64,000 nt of DNA from an uncultured Saprospiraceae bacterium (GTDB taxonomy: Bacteria; Bacteroidota; Bacteroidia; Chitinophagales; Saprospiraceae), in contig CALMSO010000071.1 in NCBI GenBank assembly GCA_937872385.1, positions 33,034-97,033 on the forward strand. The letters are read 5' to 3'. Below, in pieces: positions 53,700 to 63,943 of this stretch. The notes beneath the pieces were generated by a model that saw nothing but the letters and a program-made list of their open reading frames with translations, did not search any database and was not told where the DNA came from. Numbering within the stretch: the stretch's first letter is position 1; the number at the start of each line of letters is the position of its first letter. The translations under genes were made by a program, and so were the position numbers.

Positions 53700-53731
53700 T
53701 TTTTACCTACAAAAAGAATTCATTATATTTG
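53699..53731 (+). promoter_or_regulatory. Candidate promoter of the first Asp-box protein gene
   Basis: TATATTTG at 53724-53731 matches TAnnTTTG; a T-run (53700-53703) stands 19-20 bases upstream. The leader to 53882 would be about 145 bases. Confidence 0.35.
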
Positions 53732-53881
53732 CAGAAGCCAATAAAATATTGTGAATCCGCAGAAGTACCCGAAGGATATTGGAATTCGTTCCATGATTGA
53801 ATAATGAAGTGGACTGGAAGATTTCAATAGTCCATGATGGCTGCGCATTTGCCCTGACCAATTGCTACAAGTATTACTATT

Positions 53882-56434
53882 ATGAAAAGACTGCTTTTCC
53901 TGTGCGCCGCAGGGATGCTCATTGCAACTATCCTCTCGACCGACAGTACACTCCACCGAGCGCTGCCGCCGGTGCCCACGCACCAAGAAGAAGGTAACGA
54001 ACGCCTGCGCCGCGAAGCCTGGTTTGAGCTGATGCACCAAAGCGCCCCCGACACCGACTGGCGACAAATAGAATACCAAAACCGCCTGCAACGCCACACA
54101 GCAAAACCCCGCGCATTGCAAGGCCGCTCCGCCTGCGATGTACTCACTGTAGCCAATGGTCAATTGCAGGGCCGCTGGCAGGAGCGCGGCAGCGGCAATC
54201 AAGCGGGCAGCGTTTTTGATACCGAATACGATCCGCTCAGCGACGAAATTTGGCTCATTTCCGCCGGTGGTACGCTTTGGCGTGGGGCCCGCAACGGCTC
54301 CCGGTGGCAAGTGGTCAATCAAGATTTGCAGTTCAATCCTGGTTTGTTGCGCTTTATTCCGCGTATAGGCGGGCGCAGATTACTCGCTTTTGCCGGCCGG
54401 ATGCCACATTATTCCGACGATGACGGCTATACCTGGACGCCTGCCGAAGGCTTGTCGTACGCCGATCGCTGGGGCGATTTTCACAGCCCGGTGCTGCTGG
54501 ATGACGAAGCCCGGAGTCTGTATTTTTTTGGGCGAGCCAATTATTGGAACGACGTTGTTTTGTACAAATCTGTGGATCAGGGCACTACTTGTCAAGCTGT
54601 AAAAACCTTTCCCACCAGGGATTTCGATAATTTGCAATTATACAAACCGCACCACTCCGGCGAGCTTTTGCTAATGGAAAAAAACACCAACGGTTTTGCT
54701 GTCATTTCTCGTATTAATCCTACAACCGATGCCATTGAAGTGCTCAACCAAGGTACCGAACTGCGCCTGAACACTGCGCCTGCCAATGTGGTGGCTTGGT
54801 CGGGCAATGGGCTGACGCGCTTGTACACTTACACGACGACCAATGGGACGATTCGGGTGCATACCAGCGATGATTATGGGAAAAACTGGACGGTCAAAGG
54901 CTTTTTGCCAAAAAAACCCTGGGAAGTAGGGCTGTATGTCTCGCCATCCAACCCGGATGCGCTGCTGATGGGCGAAGTAGAGTGCTATCGCAGCTTAGAT
55001 GGTGGTGCCAACTGGCTGAAAATCAATAATTGGTGGGATTATTACAATAACGTGGCGGGCAAACTCCACGCCGATATGATGCATTTTGCCGAATTCAATA
55101 CCGCTACTGGTACGCCTTTTCTATTGATTAGCCACCACGGCGGGCTGACGATTTCGTCCGATTTTCTTGCTTCGCAAAACAATATCAGCCTCTGGGGCTT
55201 GAATACCAGCCAGTATTATAGCGTACGCACCGACCCGCATAGTCCACACTATGTTTATGCCGGCTCGCAAGACCAGGGTTTGCAGATTAGTTCACAACTA
55301 CAAACTGCAGGCGTACTTTCCTTCGATCAAGTAATTTCTGGGGACTACGGGCACCTCGTATTTTCTCGCAACGGGCGTTCACTCTGGACGGTCTATCCCG
55401 GTGGAGATGTTTCTTATTATGCCAGTCCGCGCACAGGCCGCTGGATGGCTAACTACGAAGTGAACTCCGAGCATACTTCAGTTTGGCTGCCGCCGCTCAT
55501 GCCCTCGCCGCTGCCCGAAGAAGATGTGGTGTACTTGGCCGGTGGCAATGTAGATGGTGGCAGAGGCTCGCACTTGATTCGTTTAGAGGCAGTTAATCAG
55601 CAGCGCATTAATGCTTCTCAATTGCCATTCGACTTCCATGCGCAGTCGGGCGGAGGCGTTATTTCTGCGATGGCGGCCTCGCCGCTCAATCCTGACCTGT
55701 GGTACGTAGCTACCACCAATGGCCGTTTTTTCTATTCTGTAACTGCTGGTCAGCACTGGACACAAAACCTCAACTTCGTACCCGACGGGCATTACCTTTA
55801 CGGGCAAACGATTTATCCTTCCCGCACCGAAATAGGCACCGTCTATCTCGGTGGCAGTGGCTATTCCAATCCGCCGGTGTACAAGTCTGTGGATGGCGGC
55901 CGCACGTTCACGCCCATGTCCACGGGATTGCCAGCTACTTTGGTGCTGGGGCTAGCCGCCAACACCGATGAGAGCCTGCTTTTTGCTGCTACCGAAGCCG
56001 GGCCTTTCGTGTACGTGCAAGCTGACGAGCGCTGGTACGATATGGCAGGGCATTGTGCCCCCGCACAAACCTACTGGTCGGTCGAGTTTGTGGCTGCCGA
56101 AAATACCGTACGCTTTGGTACCTACGGCCGCGGCATCTGGGATTTTCAGATTGAAACTACCGTGGCGGTTCCTACTCCGGCGCTTGCCGCGAATGCCTTG
56201 CGGGTCTTCCCCAATCCTTCTTCGGGTACGGTTTTCCTAGACCTTGCTGACGCTCCGAATCCAGTTGCTGCATATTTGCAAGTATTTGATATACAAGGTA
56301 AAATGGTGCATCAGACACGACTCCAAGGTTCAGGCCACGTACCGGTAGAATTGGCACATTTGCCGAAAGGCACCTATCTATTGCAATGGCGCTCCGGCCG
56401 TGAAAACCGGCAGGCCAGACTGCTACTGCATTAG
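53882..56434 (+). CDS. Asp-box beta-propeller protein with T9SS sorting domain
   Basis: An 850-residue secreted protein. A signal peptide (MKRLLFLCAAGMLIATIL) and helical prodomain (residues 30-75) precede Asp-box/sortilin-like propeller repeats. Examples are YSDDDGYTWTPAEG, KSVDQGTTC, RSLDGGANWLKI and KSVDGGRTFTP. The last 80 residues are the T9SS sorting domain (LRVFPNPSSGTVFLDL, LPKGTYLLQW). It probably binds or processes surface glycans or proteins. The next gene on the same strand encodes a related but larger protein without a visible sorting domain. Confidence 0.88.
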   Translation: MKRLLFLCAAGMLIATILSTDSTLHRALPPVPTHQEEGNERLRREAWFELMHQSAPDTDWRQIEYQNRLQRHTAKPRALQGRSACDVLTVANGQLQGRWQERGSGNQAGSVFDTEYDPLSDEIWLISAGGTLWRGARNGSRWQVVNQDLQFNPGLLRFIPRIGGRRLLAFAGRMPHYSDDDGYTWTPAEGLSYADRWGDFHSPVLLDDEARSLYFFGRANYWNDVVLYKSVDQGTTCQAVKTFPTRDFDNLQLYKPHHSGELLLMEKNTNGFAVISRINPTTDAIEVLNQGTELRLNTAPANVVAWSGNGLTRLYTYTTTNGTIRVHTSDDYGKNWTVKGFLPKKPWEVGLYVSPSNPDALLMGEVECYRSLDGGANWLKINNWWDYYNNVAGKLHADMMHFAEFNTATGTPFLLISHHGGLTISSDFLASQNNISLWGLNTSQYYSVRTDPHSPHYVYAGSQDQGLQISSQLQTAGVLSFDQVISGDYGHLVFSRNGRSLWTVYPGGDVSYYASPRTGRWMANYEVNSEHTSVWLPPLMPSPLPEEDVVYLAGGNVDGGRGSHLIRLEAVNQQRINASQLPFDFHAQSGGGVISAMAASPLNPDLWYVATTNGRFFYSVTAGQHWTQNLNFVPDGHYLYGQTIYPSRTEIGTVYLGGSGYSNPPVYKSVDGGRTFTPMSTGLPATLVLGLAANTDESLLFAATEAGPFVYVQADERWYDMAGHCAPAQTYWSVEFVAAENTVRFGTYGRGIWDFQIETTVAVPTPALAANALRVFPNPSSGTVFLDLADAPNPVAAYLQVFDIQGKMVHQTRLQGSGHVPVELAHLPKGTYLLQWRSGRENRQARLLLH

Positions 56435-56761
56435 CCATTTTTAAGAATATGGACATAATTATTTTGCATAAAAAAGCGCATAAATGCTTGGTTATCAGTA
56501 CGCAAATTTTAGATAATAGACGATAGATTTTAGATATCAGATTTCAGGACGGGACACAATGTCCTTATTCCCCTATTTAACCTTCTTTAATCTTTCCCTA
56601 ATTAACAAATAACAATGTCCCATTACTTATAATTCGCTGAATATGCTGGCAACAGAAATACTGTTTTTTTGAAAAATTGTTACCGAAATTCCGATTCTAA
56701 TGGCTTTCAGGAAAACTATTTCCTGAAACAATGTCTAATTTCCAAAAAAATGCATCGAACA
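56435..56761. other. Intergenic region with 50-bp repeat
   Basis: A 327-base gap. A 50-bp sequence at 56507-56556 is the inverted partner of 26921-26970. AAATAACAATGTCCCATTACTTAT at 56608-56631 resembles AAATAACAATGCCCCATTACTTAT in the gap at 48840. No start, terminator or coding frame was supported apart from the ORF start chosen at 56762. Confidence 0.55.
56507..56556 (+). repeat. 50-bp repeat, inverted relative to 26921-26970
   Basis: Reads TTTTAGATAATAGACGATAG, then TAGATATCAGA and TTTCAGGACGGGACA. It matches the minus strand of 26921-26970 except for part of a central 7-base stretch. Confidence 0.9.
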
Positions 56762-59700
56762 ATGAAATTTAAAAACACCTGGAGCATCTTGTTGGTGCTC
56801 ACTGTATTCATCTCTTCCCTTTTTGCGCAGGAGGCACCTAAATTGGCTCCCGACCAGCTCTCCGAGCAGTTTCATGGCATGAAATGGCGCAACATTGGGC
56901 CTTTCCGAGGCGGGCGTAGCGTAGCTGCCGTAGGGCTGCCGCACGATCCGATGACCTATTACGCAGGCTATACGGGCGGCGGCGTTTGGAAAACCGAAAA
57001 CGCCGGGCAAAGCTGGAAAAATATTTCCGATGGCTTTTTCAAAACGGGTTCCGTTGGCGCTATTGCCATTGCGGATTCTGACCCGAACGTGATTTATGTG
57101 GGCATGGGTGAGCACGCGGTACGCGGTGTGATGACCTCGCCTGGCGATGGCATGTACAAATCTACGGATGCTGGCAAAACCTGGCATCACATTGGCTTGC
57201 CTGATTCGCGGCAAATTGCGCGCATTCAAATCCATCCGAAAAATGCCGACTTAGTGTACGTAGCGGTGCAAGGGCCGGTACACGGCAAAAGCAAAGAACG
57301 CGGTGTCTATAAAAGCACCGACGGCGGTAAAACTTGGAAAAAAGTGCTGTACGTGGACGAAAACACCGGCGCCAGCGAACTGAGCATGGACTATCACAAC
57401 CCACGGGTGCTTTACGCGGGCATGTGGGACCACATTCGCCTGCCCTGGAGAGCCGTGAGCGGCGGCAAAGGCTCTGGTTTGTACAAATCTACCGATGGCG
57501 GCGAAACTTGGAACAAACTGACCAAAGGCTTACCTGCCGAATTAGGCAAAACGGCGATTGCAGTATCGCGCGCCAATCCTGATGTAGTGTATGCCAACTT
57601 AGAAGCCGAAGGTGACAAAGCAGGCGTATATCGCTCGGACGATGGCGGTGAAACCTGGCGGCAAACGAGCAAAGATCGGGCTACCATCACCCGCGCTTGG
57701 TATTACATCGAAATTTTTCCCGATCCGATTGACCCAGAAACGGTGTACGTATTGAATGCGCCCATGCTCAAGTCCACCGATGGCGGCCGTACGTTCGCGC
57801 GCATCAGTGTGGGCCACGGCGATACCCATGATATGTGGATCAATCCGAATGACAATCAGAACATCATCCTCGCGGACGACGGCGGTGCCGAGATTACTTT
57901 CAATGGCGGCACGACTTGGTCCACTTTGTACAATCAGCCGACTGCGCAGTTCTACCGCGTTATTACCGACAATCGTTTCCCCTACTTCATCTATGCTGGG
58001 CAGCAGGACAACTCCTCGGTGGCCGTGCCCAACCGCACCCTCGGCGCGGGTATCAGCGACAAGGACTGGTATGCAGCGGCTGGTTGCGAATGTGCTTTCT
58101 TAGCCTTTGACCCTGACAACCCGGTGTTCGTTTATGGCGGCTGTTATCAAGGTTATATTCAAGAGTTTGACCAGACCACCCGCCAGTCGAAAGACATTAT
58201 GGCCTATCCTCGCCTTGGACTTGGCACCAAACCCAGCGAGCAGAAGTACCGTTTCAATTGGAACGCGCCCATCGTAGCGCAACCGCAAAACCCGAAAGTG
58301 ATTTATCATGCGGCTCAAAAAGTGTTGCGCACCGAAGATGGCGGCATCACTTGGCGCGAAATTAGCCCCGACTTGACACGCAATGAAGTAGCTAAACAGG
58401 ATGATGGCGGTGGGCCATTCACCAACGAAGGTGCCGGCGGCGAAATTTACAATACGATTTCCTACCTCGCAGCTTCCACGCACCAGGCGGGCGTGATGTG
58501 GGCCGGTAGCGACTGCGGTCTCGTGCACCTTACCCGTGATGAAGGCAAAAACTGGACCAACGTAACTCCGCCCAACCTCGGCGAAGTGCTGATCAATGCC
58601 ATCGAAAGCTCGCCGCACAATCCGTCGGCAGCCTATGTAGTAGCTACACGTTATAAATTCGACGACTTCACGCCGATGGTCTATTACACCAACGACTGGG
58701 GCAAGACCTGGACGAAAATTACCAATGGTTTTGACAAAAACGACTTTGTGCGCGTGGTGCGCGAAGACCGCAAGCAGCCGGGCTTGCTCTACGCCGGTAC
58801 CGAGCGTGGGTTGTTCGTTTCGTTCGATAATGGCAAAAACTGGCAGAAGTTTCAGTCGAACCTACCGGTCGTACCCGTCACGGATTTGACAATCCAAGAC
58901 AACGACCTGATTGCGGCTACCTCTGGCCGCTCGTTTTGGGTGCTCGACGACCTCGGCCCTATTCAGCAAAGCATGGGCAAACTCGCCAACGATATGCGCG
59001 TATTCGAATCCAAGCCCGCCTACCTCGTAGAGGGCGGCCGTTATCGGGGCGATACGCCGCTGGGTGAAAACCCGCCGAGCGGAGTGCTTATTCATTACTA
59101 CTTGCCAAAGGACATGAGCGACACCGAGCTGACCATGCTCATTTTGGATAAAAACGACAACATCATTCGCACCTACAAAAACAAAGCGGATAAAAACTAC
59201 AAGCGCTACGAAGGCGGGCCGCAGCCCGAGCCAGTCTTTGATGCCAAAAAAGGCGTAAACCGCTTCGTGTGGGATTTCCGGCGGGAAACCGCGCCGGGCG
59301 TGCCGGGTGTATTCATCAATGGCGATTATCGCGGTAGCCGTGTGGCACCGGGCGATTATAAAGTGCGCCTCGTAACACCGGAAGGCAACGTGGAGCAAGC
59401 CGTTACCGTAGTGAAAGACCCCCGCGTGGAGGCTACCCCGCAGGACTATGCCGCCCAGCAGGAAGTGCTCGTACAACTCGACCGCACCATCATAGAAGCG
59501 CACAATGCTGTGAACAACATGCGCGAAGTGCGCGAGCAGATTCAGAACCTGAACGCTTCGCTCAAGAATGTGGACGGCGCGAAAGATTTAGTAAAAATTG
59601 GCGAAGACGTCATCAAAAAAATCAACGAGTGGGAAGAAATGATCATCCAGCCGAAGCAAAAGACTTTCCAGGATGTAATTAACTTCTACAATCGCATGAC

Positions 59701-59914
59701 CGCCGAGATGATGAACCTGCGCGGCCGCGTAGATCAGTACAATCCGAAAGTGACCGGCGGCGCCAAAGAACGCCTCAGCGATTTAGTGCGCGAATGGGAC
59801 ACCCACCGCAACACGATGAATAAACTCATTACGGAAGACATTGCGAAGTATAATAAAATGTACCTCGAGCAAAACTTCCCGGCGATTAATATCCCGAAAG
59901 TGAGCAGACCATAA
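56762..59914 (+). CDS. Secreted Asp-box (sortilin/VPS10-like) beta-propeller protein
   Basis: A 1050-residue exported protein. The signal peptide ends SLFAQ. It has a [17 protein letters not shown] opening and many Asp-boxes ([45 protein letters not shown]) as two ten-bladed-like propellers over about residues 30-730. A C-terminal part follows, including Ig-like strands ([13 protein letters not shown]) and a helical segment near 910-1000 ([29 protein letters not shown]). Such proteins are often called glycosyl hydrolases, but no catalytic residue is evident. There is no T9SS sorting domain. ATG at 56762; an ATG at 56750 is possible. Confidence 0.82.
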   Translation: MKFKNTWSILLVLTVFISSLFAQEAPKLAPDQLSEQFHGMKWRNIGPFRGGRSVAAVGLPHDPMTYYAGYTGGGVWKTENAGQSWKNISDGFFKTGSVGAIAIADSDPNVIYVGMGEHAVRGVMTSPGDGMYKSTDAGKTWHHIGLPDSRQIARIQIHPKNADLVYVAVQGPVHGKSKERGVYKSTDGGKTWKKVLYVDENTGASELSMDYHNPRVLYAGMWDHIRLPWRAVSGGKGSGLYKSTDGGETWNKLTKGLPAELGKTAIAVSRANPDVVYANLEAEGDKAGVYRSDDGGETWRQTSKDRATITRAWYYIEIFPDPIDPETVYVLNAPMLKSTDGGRTFARISVGHGDTHDMWINPNDNQNIILADDGGAEITFNGGTTWSTLYNQPTAQFYRVITDNRFPYFIYAGQQDNSSVAVPNRTLGAGISDKDWYAAAGCECAFLAFDPDNPVFVYGGCYQGYIQEFDQTTRQSKDIMAYPRLGLGTKPSEQKYRFNWNAPIVAQPQNPKVIYHAAQKVLRTEDGGITWREISPDLTRNEVAKQDDGGGPFTNEGAGGEIYNTISYLAASTHQAGVMWAGSDCGLVHLTRDEGKNWTNVTPPNLGEVLINAIESSPHNPSAAYVVATRYKFDDFTPMVYYTNDWGKTWTKITNGFDKNDFVRVVREDRKQPGLLYAGTERGLFVSFDNGKNWQKFQSNLPVVPVTDLTIQDNDLIAATSGRSFWVLDDLGPIQQSMGKLANDMRVFESKPAYLVEGGRYRGDTPLGENPPSGVLIHYYLPKDMSDTELTMLILDKNDNIIRTYKNKADKNYKRYEGGPQPEPVFDAKKGVNRFVWDFRRETAPGVPGVFINGDYRGSRVAPGDYKVRLVTPEGNVEQAVTVVKDPRVEATPQDYAAQQEVLVQLDRTIIEAHNAVNNMREVREQIQNLNASLKNVDGAKDLVKIGEDVIKKINEWEEMIIQPKQKTFQDVINFYNRMTAEMMNLRGRVDQYNPKVTGGAKERLSDLVREWDTHRNTMNKLITEDIAKYNKMYLEQNFPAINIPKVSRP

Positions 59915-59930
59915 GCGACCGCGTAAGTAT

Positions 59931-59976
59931 AAATAACAATGGCCCGGACTGTGCGCAGTTCGGGCTATTGTTATTT
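59931..59976. terminator. 21-bp stem hairpin after the Asp-box gene
   Basis: AAATAACAATGGCCCGGACTG (59931-59951) pairs with 59956-59976 as a continuous 21-bp stem with two G-T pairs and a 4-base loop TGCG. The A/T-rich flanks make it a likely bidirectional terminator. It starts 17 bases after the stop. Confidence 0.85.
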
Positions 59977-60076
59977 GCGGGTTTATGCTGTTTTTAGGTA
60001 AAAACGACACATTGTAATTTATACAATCACTTGTATTTCAGTATTTTGTGATTTACAAAAAGGAGTCGTGGGGTGG

Positions 60077-60210
60077 GTAACGGTAAAGTATAAGAGCAGT
60101 GCGGAATTAGAAGCACGTTACTTTCGGCTTAACCTTATGTTTGTTAATATTCAATTCGTTTATATTTAGCACTTTAGCTCGCATTACGCTTATATAGTGT
60201 TATGGGCTGG
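60077..60210 (-). repeat. Cassette-type palindromic element F
   Basis: The left arm begins GTAACGG and contains GCGGAATTAGAAGCACGTTACTTTC, related to element D. The right arm ends CTCGCATTACG then TGTTATGGGCTGG. On the coding strand the element begins CCAGCCCATAACA. It lies two bases past the stop of the DUF6624 gene. Confidence 0.6.
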
Positions 60211-60212
60211 TT

Positions 60213-60812
60213 TTATTTTATCCATCCTACAGATTTTCTCCAATTATCATATTTCCGTTTTCTTTCTTCAAAATCTTTTGGTGGTCGTTGATTTTCATTT
60301 TTCACCCTTTCTTTCATAATCTCGGTTTGTTCTTCAAGCTTGTTAAAACCAAATGCTTTTCTTCTTTGATCGACCTTTACTATGTCGTCAAATTGATTAG
60401 GGTTCATTTCTCCGTTTTCGTCCCAGTCAAATTGAGTTCCGTAAAGTTGTGGCTTACCTTCGAATACTGCTATTCGGTCAGTTAGATATGCCAAATTTAT
60501 TGAGTCCACTTTATTTTCTCTAACCGCAATTTCCAATAGTTCTGCACACTTTTTCATAAATTCCGGCTGTTCGATGGAGTGTTGAATTATTAACCAAGCT
60601 GCTTCACTCGCTTCTTTGCCTACTTTTTCAACTGTAGGATAACCAATTTCATCTATTATTTCATTTAGGATTTTTGCATTTTTGTTGTGAATTTTCGCCA
60701 TTTCTTTATTGTAGCCTTCGCCAAGTTTTCCATTTTCGATAAGCTTTTCACGAAATTTCAAGTCTGACTTTTTTAGTTCAATTATTCTTTCAGCAACGTC
60801 TTTGTAATTCAT
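60213..60812 (-). CDS. DUF6624 family protein
   Basis: A 199-residue cytosolic protein. The pattern, MNYKDVAERIIELKKSDLKFREKLIENG, ENGKLGEGYNKEMAKIHNKNAKILNEIIDEIGYPTVEKVGKEASEAAWLIIQHSIEQPEFMKKC, and YLTDRIAVFEGKPQLYGTQFDW, matches DUF6624, whose function is unknown. The last motif (YGTQ) is typical. The gene is AT-rich, alone between elements E and F, and fits a one-gene cassette. The ATG at 60810-60812 was chosen; the longer frame to 60842 reads into element E. Confidence 0.8.
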   Translation of the reverse strand: MNYKDVAERIIELKKSDLKFREKLIENGKLGEGYNKEMAKIHNKNAKILNEIIDEIGYPTVEKVGKEASEAAWLIIQHSIEQPEFMKKCAELLEIAVRENKVDSINLAYLTDRIAVFEGKPQLYGTQFDWDENGEMNPNQFDDIVKVDQRRKAFGFNKLEEQTEIMKERVKNENQRPPKDFEERKRKYDNWRKSVGWIK

Positions 60813-60837
60813 TCTACTATAGTGTCGTTTTAACTTG

Positions 60838-60977
60838 AACAATGTTTTGCGGCTTTGCGTTCGGGCGGGCTTTTTAGCAATGAACTCAATACGAAGAACC
60901 GTACTTCAATTATACGAAAAAACTGTCAACCGAAGCACGTCACCCGCCATTGCGGCAAACCGATGTTGGCGGTCGTG
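60838..60977 (-). repeat. Cassette-type palindromic element E
   Basis: The left arm starts AACAATGTTTTGCGGC and reaches GGGCGGG; the right arm is CCCGCCATTGCGGCAAACCGATGTTGGCGG. On the coding strand it begins CCGCCAACATCGG and ends CATTGTT. It stands between the Fic gene (stop at 60984) and the DUF6624 gene. Confidence 0.7.
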
Positions 60978-60983
60978 TTACTT

Positions 60984-62081
60984 TCAGAAGTCCGTAAGTT
61001 CATAGTTTGTGCTTCGTCCGCCCTGTTGCTCTTGTCGCAATATTCCCTTGTCAATTAAATCTTTTATGTCGCGTAATGCTGTATCAGGTGAGCATTTAGC
61101 AATCTTTGCCCATTTAGATGATTTCAATTTCCCATCAAATCCGTCAAACAGTTTGTTCAACACTAATCTCTGTCTTTCATTAAACACAGTATGCTCGTGA
61201 ATTTTCCAAAACTCAGTTTTACGTAATATTTTTTGCAAAGTCGTTTCTGTTACTAAAAGTGAATTTTTAAGACAATGCAAAAACCAGTCTAACCAGTCTG
61301 TAATATCTCCACTGCTATGTTGAACTTTTTGTAGAATTTCGTAATACTGTTTCCGCTCAACTAAAATTTGGCTTGACATACTGTAATATCGTTCTGTTGT
61401 TTTGTCAGCACGGGCAAGCATTAAATCAGAAATCGCTCTTGCAATTCTTCCGTTTCCATCGTCAAATGGATGTATAATGATAAACCAAAAGTGAGCAATT
61501 GCAGCTTTTAGAACAGGGTCAATAGGGGAATTGTCATTAAACCATTTTAAAAAAATACCCATTTCTTCCTTTACCTTGTTTGCAGGAACGGCTTCATAAT
61601 GGATTTTTTCTTTTTCCATCGCTCCCGATACAATTTGCATTTCACCGGTTCGATAGCAACCTACTTCAATTTTGTGCATACCACTATGTCCAGTAGGAAA
61701 AAGCGCCGAATGCCACCCGAAGAGTCGGTTGTCTGTTAACGGCTTCTGGTAATTTTGAGTTGCGTCAAGCATCATCTCCACAATACCTTCTACGTTTTTG
61801 TTTGCAGGAATTAGTCCTGCTATGTTTATACCCAAACGTCTTGCTATGGACGAACGAACTTGGTCGTAGTCGAGTTTTTCTCCCTCGATTTCAGAGGATT
61901 TAATAACGTCAAGAGTTAAAGTTGCAAGTGTCGCTTCTTCTTTCGTTGCAAAACCAAGCGTGTTCATTTGCCCTATAATCTTGCCTTGCAAGTTGCGGAC
62001 TTCACCAAAAATGGCATTGATGTCGGTTTCCCGCCAAGTAAATTCCGTCCAGTTTTTGTATTGGTAAATGTATTTTGCCAC
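60984..62081 (-). CDS. Fic family protein
   Basis: A 365-residue AMP-transferase-type protein that would modify hydroxyl side chains with nucleotides. The Fic core is HPFDDGNGRIAR (residues 204-215 from the GTG start), with catalytic His204. An N-terminal inhibitory motif, SSEIEGE (S-x-x-x-E-G, residues 62-67), lies before it, which places it in the class with an intramolecular alpha-inh helix. The C-terminal part (LKSSKWAKIAKCSPDTALRDIKDLIDKGIL) is a winged helix. The GTG at 62079-62081 (AKYIYQYKNW) is preferred; the longer frame begins with TTG. Such genes may be regulatory or toxin-like. It sits between elements D and E. Confidence 0.88.
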   Translation of the reverse strand: MAKYIYQYKNWTEFTWRETDINAIFGEVRNLQGKIIGQMNTLGFATKEEATLATLTLDVIKSSEIEGEKLDYDQVRSSIARRLGINIAGLIPANKNVEGIVEMMLDATQNYQKPLTDNRLFGWHSALFPTGHSGMHKIEVGCYRTGEMQIVSGAMEKEKIHYEAVPANKVKEEMGIFLKWFNDNSPIDPVLKAAIAHFWFIIIHPFDDGNGRIARAISDLMLARADKTTERYYSMSSQILVERKQYYEILQKVQHSSGDITDWLDWFLHCLKNSLLVTETTLQKILRKTEFWKIHEHTVFNERQRLVLNKLFDGFDGKLKSSKWAKIAKCSPDTALRDIKDLIDKGILRQEQQGGRSTNYELTDF

Positions 62082-62229
62082 TGTCCAAAGTTGTTCTTGC
62101 GGCAAATATAGGCATTATTCTCCGCAAAAATGCGGTGATTATAAAAATTATTCACCGCAAGTCAAATCAGTGTGAAGACTGTTTGTGAATCAGTCTGTTA
62201 AATGGTAAGTGGCGTGAAAACATTACTGA

Positions 62230-62368
62230 CAACGGTTTGCGTGTATGAGAAGTAGCGGGTTTAAAAGCACTTTACTTTCAACCTACCGCTAAAGCCAAAT
62301 AGGATCACTGCACTTGAATTTAAGCACATCACCCCGCATGACGCCAAACGGCTGTTAGCGGCTGGGCT
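62230..62368 (-). repeat. Cassette-type palindromic element D
   Basis: The left arm begins ACAACGGTTTGCGTG and reaches TAGCGGG; the right arm is CCCCGCATGACGCCAAACGGCTGTTAGCGGC. On the coding strand it begins GCCGCTAACAGCCG and ends CCGTTGTC. It stands 10 bases past the stop of the P-loop ATPase gene. The 62255-62280 core matches element A. Confidence 0.75.
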
Positions 62369-62378
62369 ACTTCTGTGA

Positions 62379-63875
62379 TTAGTCCCTTTTAATTTCAAGT
62401 CCGTTTTTAAGAGCATAGATTACTTTTTGGTCTTTTATTTTGTAATAAACTACACCGCCTGTTTGATTGTAAACACCAATTAATCCAATTCTTTCCATGC
62501 TCACTACATAATTATTTGTCGAGCTTCCTGTTTGAGCTCTATCGTTAAGTTGGTTCTTTGTGAAAGTTTCTGATTCAAGCTTTAGTAGGTGATTAGCATA
62601 TGAGTATATGTCCATTGAGTTTGCTCTTGCATTTGATTTTTTCGGATAATACTCATAGTAGTTGAATGTTGTAACGAATTGAGTGAGCGCTTTCGGAATT
62701 GCGGCACTAGTAATCTTATTCGAATTTGCATCAAATTCATATTGGGTTTTGAAAAGTGCATTGAAAATGTGCCACAAATCTCTAGGATTGTTATTTGCTA
62801 ATTGAAAAACTTGTATGATTTCATCCTCTGTTACGGTGTCGGCAAAGAGTATTTTATAGTCAGAAACCGTATCGTCTGAATATGCAAACAATCTTTTATT
62901 GAGTGCCTTAATCAAGTCTGAGTCTGTCCAATTTAGGGTAGGACAGTAATGCTTTTGAGTTCTTACTTGGTCTTTGATATAGTTGAATGGTGTAACCCAT
63001 GTTGAAAAAACTACTTGAAGGTCTGGCTCTAAAAGAAATTTATTATCAGTTAGAATTTTGACAATAAATTCTGATATGAGTTCCGCATCATTCATAAATC
63101 TTGAGTCTTCGTCTACACGGTCGAATACAACTAGGATTCTCTCAAAGTCAAGATGTTTTGCTAAAGAAATTATCCGCAGCATTAAATTATATGATGCTTC
63201 TTGGTCAATAAATTCCTCTTCAATGTTTATAGGAAGTTCAGGAAAGTAGTCTTTTATCTTAACACTGTCGGAAAGAGGTGGTAATCCGGTAAAATGTCTT
63301 GCAATATAGTCGTCAATAAAAGCACCACCGGTTGTTGCCCCATAATTAAAGATTCCTCTTACTACATTTTCAACTTTCTTGTAAGTCCTCTTCCACCAAG
63401 CAATTTGAACCTTTTCAATTTGTTCACGAAGCTGTCGTTTTGATATTTGGGGAACAAAATTTTTGAGTAAGTAACAAAGGAGAAGCTTTTCTTCTTTGTT
63501 CAATTTTGTGACTCTACTTTGTTTGTCTGCAAGAGCTGCAAAAAGGGAAACTGAAAGATTTACTATTACGAACTTATAAAAGTCTTTGAGTTCGTAATCT
63601 TGCTTTAAGGAAGAGAAGTCAATAATGTGAACTATGATAGAATTATTGCCATCTATCTTGCTGATAAAATCTTTAATCAAAGCAGTTTTGCCCGTTCCTC
63701 TATCACCTGTAAGTAGGATAGAGTTTTTCTGTGAAAAATTTTCTAAAATGGTTTCATAGTCGTTTGGCTTTATAAAAGTTTTTGAAAAGCGTTGCCCTTC
63801 ATTTTCTGTTGTAAATGATGCAAATGGATTTTCTTTTAAACCAAATTGAGTATAAAATTCTTTGTATGTTGGCAT
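62379..63875 (-). CDS. P-loop ATPase (Sll1717-like)
   Basis: A 498-residue protein. Walker A is GDRGTGKT (residues 57-64) and Walker B is ILVVFDRVDE (247-256), with STW and PRDLW downstream as possible sensor residues. The C-terminal part ends in a helix-turn-helix-like segment (TFTKNQLNDRAQTGSSTNNYVVSMERIGLIG). The N-terminal FGLKENPFASF is typical of AAA-type STAND-like ATPases; I associate the pattern with the Sll1717 family. It could be a defence or signalling ATPase, but no partner effector is visible. It lies between elements D and G. ATG at 63873-63875. Confidence 0.75.
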   Translation of the reverse strand: MPTYKEFYTQFGLKENPFASFTTENEGQRFSKTFIKPNDYETILENFSQKNSILLTGDRGTGKTALIKDFISKIDGNNSIIVHIIDFSSLKQDYELKDFYKFVIVNLSVSLFAALADKQSRVTKLNKEEKLLLCYLLKNFVPQISKRQLREQIEKVQIAWWKRTYKKVENVVRGIFNYGATTGGAFIDDYIARHFTGLPPLSDSVKIKDYFPELPINIEEEFIDQEASYNLMLRIISLAKHLDFERILVVFDRVDEDSRFMNDAELISEFIVKILTDNKFLLEPDLQVVFSTWVTPFNYIKDQVRTQKHYCPTLNWTDSDLIKALNKRLFAYSDDTVSDYKILFADTVTEDEIIQVFQLANNNPRDLWHIFNALFKTQYEFDANSNKITSAAIPKALTQFVTTFNYYEYYPKKSNARANSMDIYSYANHLLKLESETFTKNQLNDRAQTGSSTNNYVVSMERIGLIGVYNQTGGVVYYKIKDQKVIYALKNGLEIKRD

Positions 63876-63943
63876 TTTTTTTCTTTTAGAGTCCTTTAAT
63901 ATTTCCTAAAGCTAATTATTAGCACTGTCGTCCAGGCCTTGCC

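Noticed and set aside
60077..63943. Reading the second accessory block as an integrative plasmid or phage remnant
   Set aside because: No replication, integration or structural phage gene and no long repeat ends are visible; the palindrome-per-gene layout fits cassettes better.
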